A DNA stretch of 64,000 nt from Marinobacter similis. Its GTDB lineage: Bacteria; Pseudomonadota; Gammaproteobacteria; Pseudomonadales; Oleiphilaceae. Below the pieces are notes generated by a model. It worked only from the letters and a program-made list of their open reading frames with translations. It was not told where the DNA came from and made no database searches. The translations under genes and the position numbers were made by a program. Positions 59,458 to 64,000 of this stretch are shown in pieces. Every line of letters starts with the position of its first letter. The stretch's first letter is position 1. Location: assembly GCF_000830985.1 (NCBI RefSeq), contig NZ_CP007151.1:682001-746000 (forward strand), given 5' to 3'.

Positions 59458-59670
59458 ATGAAAAGACAGAAGAGAGACGTTTTCGCTCGCGCATTCAAAC
59501 GGGGTTATCTAGCCGGCGTATCAGGTAAACCTAAAGACAGTTGCCCCTCAGAACAAATGGAAGTTCGCCAGGAATGGCTAAACGGGTGGCGTGAAGGCCG
59601 CACCGATAACTGGGAGGGCATGACCGGAGTTTCCGGCATCCACAAACTTTCAAACGTCACGTCGGCGTGA
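59458..59670 (+). CDS. rmf: Ribosome modulation factor RMF
   Basis: 70 residues. MKRQKRDVFARAFKRGYLAG, SCPSEQMEVRQEWLNGWREG match RMF, which dimerises 70S ribosomes into inactive 100S particles in stationary phase. ATG 59458 has GAGGAA 6 bases upstream. The long 5' region of about 290 bases (59161-59457) upstream shows no gene; stationary-phase control is expected but no sigma-S signature is plain. Confidence 0.96.
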   Translation: MKRQKRDVFARAFKRGYLAGVSGKPKDSCPSEQMEVRQEWLNGWREGRTDNWEGMTGVSGIHKLSNVTSA

Positions 59671-59752
59671 CAATTCAATACAACCCCGGATCTTGATCTG
59701 GTCTTTTGTACACAATTTGAAGCAGTAACTTAAAAACCAAAGTGTAACCCAA

Positions 59753-59837
59753 ACGGGGCCTCCCGCCCCGTACCATGCGAAGAAGCGCCACGGGGTTCAT
59801 TCCCCGCACGGGCCCGCTAAGCGGGCCCATTTTTTTG
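59753..59837 (+). terminator. Triple GC hairpin ending in an intrinsic terminator (rmf 3' region)
   Basis: Three consecutive hairpins: ACGGGGC-CTCCC-GCCCCGT (59753-59771), CGGGG-TTCATT-CCCCG (59791-59806), and GGGCCCGC-TAA-GCGGGCCC (59810-59828) followed by A and seven T. The last is a strong terminator for rmf; the first two are unusual extra structure and make a candidate small RNA or RNA-stability element (see findings). Confidence 0.8.
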
Positions 59838-59849
59838 CCTGCTGAAAAC

Positions 59850-60896
59850 TCAGGGCGCTGTCGCTAACTCTCCATCCTGCTCCAGATGGCGAATCGCTTC
59901 CACCGCCTCCCGAATCAGCTCGGGGCCACGGTAGATAAACCCGGTATAGATCTGCACCAGCTTGGCACCGGCGCGAATTTTTTCTGCCGCACTCTCGCCA
60001 TCGGTAATGCCGCCTACCCCAATGATCGGCAGTGACTCACCCAATTCCGCGTACAGGCCCTTGATCACTCTCAAAGACGCCTCCCGGACAGGTGCACCGC
60101 TAAGCCCACCCACTTCACCCGCGTGCGCGTGACCGGCAACAGCGTCGCGACTGATCGTGGTGTTGGTGGCTATCACCCCATCCAGGCCGGTTTCTTTCAT
60201 GGCGGAGGCCACAAAGCGAATTCCGTTGTCATCCATATCCGGCGCAATCTTTACCGCGATGGGGACGTAGCGACCCAGCTGGCTTTGACATTGAAGCTGC
60301 TCGTCTTTAATTGACGCCAGCAACTGTTTCAGCGAATCACCAAACTGAAGGTCCCGCAGGCCTGGCGTATTGGGCGATGACACATTGACGGTGATGTAGT
60401 CCGCCCGCGTGTAGACCGCACGGATGCCTTTGCGGTAGTCGGATTCTGATTCTTCGTTCGGCGTGTCCTTGTTTTTACCCACATTGATACCGAGAACGCC
60501 CTGGTAGCGCCGCTTGTCCACCCGATCCAACAGGTGCTCAAGCCCCTCGTTATTGAAGCCCATGCGATTAATGATCGCCTGATGCTCCGGTAACCTGAAC
60601 ATGCGCGGCTTGGGATTACCCGGCTGAGCCAGCGGAGTTACGGTACCCACTTCGATAAAACCGAAGCCCAACGCACCCAGGGCATCCAGATGATCGGCAT
60701 TCTTATCCAATCCGGCGGCCAATCCCACGGGGTTGGGAAAATCCAGCCCCATAACATTCACTGGTAATGCATCTATTCTGGGCGAGAGTGCATTCAGCAA
60801 GCCAATCCGGTTGATCGCATCGAGGCCATTCAGTGCCAGGTTGTGAGCCTGCTCGGGCGGCAGCCGGAAAAGCAGGTTACGAATTAAGCCGTACAT
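59850..60896 (-). CDS. pyrD: Dihydroorotate dehydrogenase (quinone) PyrD
   Basis: Class 2 membrane-associated enzyme of pyrimidine synthesis, 348 residues from ATG 60896 (AAGGAG 8 bases upstream). The N-terminal helix [60 protein letters not shown] and [15 protein letters not shown] are diagnostic; [11 protein letters not shown] and [13 protein letters not shown] form the FMN site. Intact. Its upstream region has several DnaA boxes (see entry). Convergent with rmf as in pseudomonads. Confidence 0.97.
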   Translation of the reverse strand: MYGLIRNLLFRLPPEQAHNLALNGLDAINRIGLLNALSPRIDALPVNVMGLDFPNPVGLAAGLDKNADHLDALGALGFGFIEVGTVTPLAQPGNPKPRMFRLPEHQAIINRMGFNNEGLEHLLDRVDKRRYQGVLGINVGKNKDTPNEESESDYRKGIRAVYTRADYITVNVSSPNTPGLRDLQFGDSLKQLLASIKDEQLQCQSQLGRYVPIAVKIAPDMDDNGIRFVASAMKETGLDGVIATNTTISRDAVAGHAHAGEVGGLSGAPVREASLRVIKGLYAELGESLPIIGVGGITDGESAAEKIRAGAKLVQIYTGFIYRGPELIREAVEAIRHLEQDGELATAP

Positions 60897-61299
60897 CTGA
60901 AAACTCCTTGCATTTCGGTGGGAGGAGTATACCGGAAGTTGTCCACAGCATCGCCACACGTGAAAAATATGAGGTAAATAGCGGCTGGGAGACGCTCTTG
61001 AAATCTTTTCCACGGAATCTGTGGATAAACCTGTTGAAAATCCCGGGGCAACGGGTGCTATCCCTTGATAACTGCGCCTGCCTACAGATTGATCATTTTT
61101 AACCAGTTAAAATTCTCTTTATTTTCAGCACCTTATAAATATTTTTATAAGGTGTTGAGTAAACATGGACAAAATGTTAACTGGTCACGGTTTCGCAACA
61201 CTGTGCATAAAAAAGTCAAAATGGGCCTTAAAAAGCGATTCAGCCCTTGACGGGGAATAACGTTATAATTAGGCACTCCCCTCGATTCCGGAGCCCTTC
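60897..61299. promoter_or_regulatory. Intergenic region with DnaA-box cluster and AT-rich palindrome
   Basis: 403 bases between pyrD and the divergent CDF gene. DnaA-box matches to TTWTNCACA: TGTGGATAA (61020-61028, perfect on the minus strand), TGTGCATAA (61202-61210, perfect on the minus strand), and near matches TTTTCCACG (61006-61014) and TTGTCCACA (60939-60947). Near 61129-61154 lies a perfect 11-base inverted repeat CACCTTATAAA, loop TATT, TTTATAAGGTG. It has some look of an origin but lacks dnaA/dnaN/gidA neighbours. Confidence 0.55.
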
Positions 61300-62459
61300 A
61301 TGAACGAGCCCGCTTCACCCGCTCAACAACACCGTCAAAACCTGGCTGGTGAAAAAACGCAGGCATCCCGGGTCACCATCATTGGCATGATTCTGGATGC
61401 GGTACTCGGTCTCATTAAAGTCATTGCAGGTGTTCTTTTTCATTCCCAGGCCCTGCTTGTTGACGGTATTCACTCATTTACTGATGTTGCCTCCGATCTG
61501 GTAGTGCTCGGAGTGATGCGGGTATCCCGAAAAGAGCCCGATCAGGATCACCCTTACGGTCATCAACGGATCGAAACCTTCGGAACCCTGGTTCTGGGCA
61601 GCATCTTAATTGCAGTGGGTGCAGCGCTGGCGTGGGAAAATACCTTACGCCTGATCGAGGGTAAAGCGGACATTGTTCCTGGATGGCCAGTGCTGGTGGC
61701 AGCGGCTATATCGGTCGCCAGCAAAGAGTGGATTTACCAATACACTCGCCGCGTTGGCTGGCCATTCGCTCCGATCTTATCCTCGCCAACGCCTGGCACA
61801 GTCGATCGGATGCTCTTTCGTCTGTTGTCGTATTGCTTTCAACCACGGGCGCGATGGCAGGCTTTCTCTGGCTCGACGTGCTCGCAGCGGTCGTCATTGC
61901 CGGCATCATCATCCACATTGGCTGGAAATTTTCCTGGGACAGTGTAAAAGAGCTGGTGGATACCGGCCTGTCTCCTGCTGATACCGAAATGCTCAAGGAC
62001 ATTGCCCGACAGACCGATGGCGTGCGTAACGTGCACGAGCTGCGGAGCCGGCGTATGGGCCACGACATTCTGCTAGACGTCCACCTCCTGGTCCGGCCCG
62101 ACATCAGTGTTTCCGAAGGCCACCAGATCGGCATGCAGGTTGTCAGTGGCATGCGGCACGCGCTCGACAACATCCGTGACATCAACTTCCACATTGATGC
62201 CGAAAACGATGAAGACCACTTACCCACGTCCGAGCGTTTACCTCACCGTGATGAAATCCGCAGTGTACTGGTAGACCACGTTGGGGAATTGCCATCAAAC
62301 ACCCGGCTCCGGCTGCACTACCTGAAAAACAAAGTGCACCTGGAACTGTTCTTTGACACCTCGGCAGGCAGCGACATCCTCACCGCCGAACGAATTCGGG
62401 GTGAGTTGGCGGGTTACAGTTGGCTTGGCAGTGTACGGGTGTGGGTCAGTGGTCCCTGA
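61300..62459 (+). CDS. Cation diffusion facilitator transporter, frameshifted
   Basis: Corrected length 386 residues, about six transmembrane helices and a cytosolic C-terminal domain. Metal sites: HSFTDVASDLVVLG (TM2), HPYGHQRIET loop, and HSRSDALSSVVVL (TM5). One base missing near 61760 joins VGLAIRSDLILANAWHSRSD. This CDF is longer than the island-borne HMA-CDF and is of the MamB/FieF-like class, exporting Fe/Zn/Mn-type divalent ions. It overlaps the convergent ATP-grasp gene by 46 bases. Confidence 0.9.
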
Positions 62460-63965
62460 CGCCCGGCATTACCGGCGCCGGTTGGCTCCATCCGGGACAG
62501 GAACTCCTGCATGATCAGGGTGTAGAGTTCGCCACCCAGGAACCGATCCTCTACCCCGGCATCGATACTGGGGTTATCGTTCACTTCGATAACCGCCACG
62601 CGGTTGCCCGACTGCTTGATATCAACACCGTAGAGCCCATTACCAATCAGCTTGGTGGCGCTCAAAGCGGCTTGAATCACATTGCGCGGCACCTCATAGG
62701 TCGGCATGGTCTCAAAGTCACCGCTTTCACTGGTTGATTCGCCGTGCTGATAAATCTGCCAATGGCCTTTTACCATCATGTACTTGCACGCATAGATGGC
62801 ACGGCCACCGAGCACTCCGATACGCCAGTCGTAATCGGTGTACAGGTATTCCTGGGCCAGCACCAGGGCCGACTGCTTGAACAGCTCTTTCAGCCCGGCA
62901 CGCAGTGAAGCCTCGTCTTCCGCCTTGGTCACGCCCCGGGAGAAAGCACCGTCCGGTATCTTGATGACCACCGGGAAGCCCAGCTCATCCATAACCTGCT
63001 CCACGGCCTGTTTCTGGTCTTTCGACAGAATCAGGGTCTTGGGCGTAGGCACCTTGTTGTTCTTCAACAAGTCGGCCAGGAACACCTTGTTGGTGCAGCG
63101 CAGGATGGACACCGGATCATCAATCACCACCATGCCCTCGGCTTCGGCCTTGCGGGCAAACCGATAGGTGTGATGGTCGATGGCGGTGGTTTCCCGGATA
63201 AACAGTCCGTCGTATTCCGGCAGCCGCATGTAGTCGCGCCGGGTTATCTGCTCAACGTTGATACCCAGCTTGCGGCCGGCTTTTTCGAATCGTGTCAGGG
63301 CCACCTTGTCGCTGGGCGGCATTTCCTCGTCCGGATTCACCAGCACCGCCAGATCAAAGCGGTAACGGCGACGAGCCCTGGCTTGCGCCAAACCATGCTG
63401 CTGAAACGGTCCAGGGCGGCGGCAAACACATCCTGCTCGCGCTCTTCCAGATCGGCCGGAGCGGCCGGCTTCATGGATTCAATCTGCCAGCCTTTGCGTC
63501 GCTTGAACACCACCTCGAGAATCGGACAGGGGAAACGCTCAAACAGCGCCCGAGCCACCGGCTTCAGTTCCGGATGTTCGACCTGACCAAAATAGGTCCG
63601 GATACGCACCTCGTGGGTGGCATGGCGTTCATCCTTGGACGGATCGATGGCCGAGCCCGAGGCTTCCAGCCATTCCAGGACGCTACTATCCAGCTCTTCC
63701 AGCTCAAGTGAGAACAGGCCCTTGCGGCTAAGGTCGTTCAGCGTCATCACCGAAGGCACCACATGGTGACCACGGCTTCCGCCAACAGGGAGCAGTAATA
63801 GCCCCGACTGAGGTACTTGGCGCTCTGGCAAAGGTTGATCACCCGTACCCGGCCATTGGCCGGTGTCGTAAATTGCAGGTACTGGTCAAACGTCAGTACG
63901 TCTTCACTGGGGTAATACGGAGACCAGTCTTTCGCGCGGTCCACCACAATCAACAATCGAGACAT
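62414..63965 (-). CDS. RimK-like ATP-grasp protein with RLAN N-terminal domain, two frameshifts
   Basis: Corrected length 517 residues. MSRLLIVVDRAKDWSPYYPSED begins an RLAN (RimK-like ATP-grasp N-terminal) domain; after about residue 210 an ATP-grasp fold follows: GLFIRETTAIDHHTYRFARK, FPVVIKIPDGAFSRGV, LAQEYLYTDYDWRIGVLGG and VIEVNDNPSIDAG with Mg-binding Glu and Asn. Bases are lost near 63765 (SLLAEARGHHVVPS) and 63375 (MVWRKPRARRRYRFD). These enzymes form carboxylate-amine bonds; the substrate is unknown. ATG 63965 is preferred to an upstream TTG; GGGAGG is 10 bases away. Confidence 0.87.
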
Positions 63966-64000
63966 CGGGGGCAATCCTCCCTGAAGGTTAAGCCTGATTA

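Noticed and set aside
60939..61210. Chromosomal replication origin
   Set aside because: DnaA boxes are present, but there is no dnaA, dnaN, gidA or rpmH and the number and order of boxes is below that of oriC.
1..64000. Programmed ribosomal frameshifting as the cause of the split genes
   Set aside because: Too many genes, no slippery-sequence or pseudoknot pattern, and losses of bases in simple runs explain all of them.
1..64000. CRISPR array or IS element with terminal repeats
   Set aside because: No regularly spaced repeats; no DDE transposase frame; the only recombinases are the tyrosine trio.

Overview
The window reads as chromosome of a marine gammaproteobacterium, most likely Marinobacter or a close relative. 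The evidence is a split cobalamin-dependent ribonucleotide reductase (NrdJa/NrdJb), a CyaB-type MASE2 adenylate cyclase, sigma-54 control of flgB, rmf next to pyrD, a ybbA-ybbP-tesA cluster and much acyl/alcohol chemistry. Genus is inferred from protein resemblance and gene content, not from a search.

Layout. 0-0.7 kb: start of the flagellar rod operon (flgB, flgC cut by the window edge). 0.8-9.6 kb: nitroreductase, DUF962 protein, cAMP cyclase, QueF, YadGH-type ABC exporter, two lipoproteins, a degenerate HD-GYP protein and a PilZ protein. 9.7-12.6 kb: fbpA-fbpB iron(III) uptake without an fbpC ATPase. 12.7-15 kb: thioesterase and fatty-acid:CoA ligase. 15.2-18 kb: a three-gene ABC importer of TrpXYZ type. 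18.2-21.4 kb: nrdJa-nrdJb behind a probable NrdR-controlled promoter. 21.4-34.6 kb: an accessory island. It holds three consecutive tyrosine recombinases, a coiled-coil protein, a small HTH/coiled-coil protein and a RecD2-like helicase in one tight operon, then a phosphoesterase, a metal-efflux cassette with a MerR-type promoter, a Met/His-rich secreted protein and an unknown Cys/His protein. 34.6-64 kb: core genes again (racemase, an acyl-ACP-reductase-like enzyme, class I aldolase, dus, htpG, thioesterases, M48 protease, Fe-alcohol dehydrogenase, ybbAP-tesA, tRNA-Asn, M18 aminopeptidase, rlmKL, rmf, pyrD, a CDF transporter and a RimK-like ATP-grasp protein).

A striking technical feature affects the whole window. 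About 38 apparent frameshifts interrupt otherwise well-conserved genes, roughly one per 1.7 kb. Every one I could resolve is a missing base in a short homopolymer, or a missing dinucleotide where a two-base unit should repeat. None is an insertion, and restoring the bases gives family-typical lengths. I therefore treat these genes as intact genes with consensus errors and give full-length coordinates.

Themes that link genes: cAMP (cyaB at 1.9 kb, a perfect CRP/Vfr palindrome at 8.7 kb); c-di-GMP reading (HD-GYP relic, PilZ); metal handling (fbpAB, island CDF, second CDF at 61 kb); stress (sigma-32-like htpG promoter, rmf); and lipid/alcohol metabolism (ligase, thioesterases, SCP2-like protein plus Fe-ADH, AAR-like reductase, TesA).
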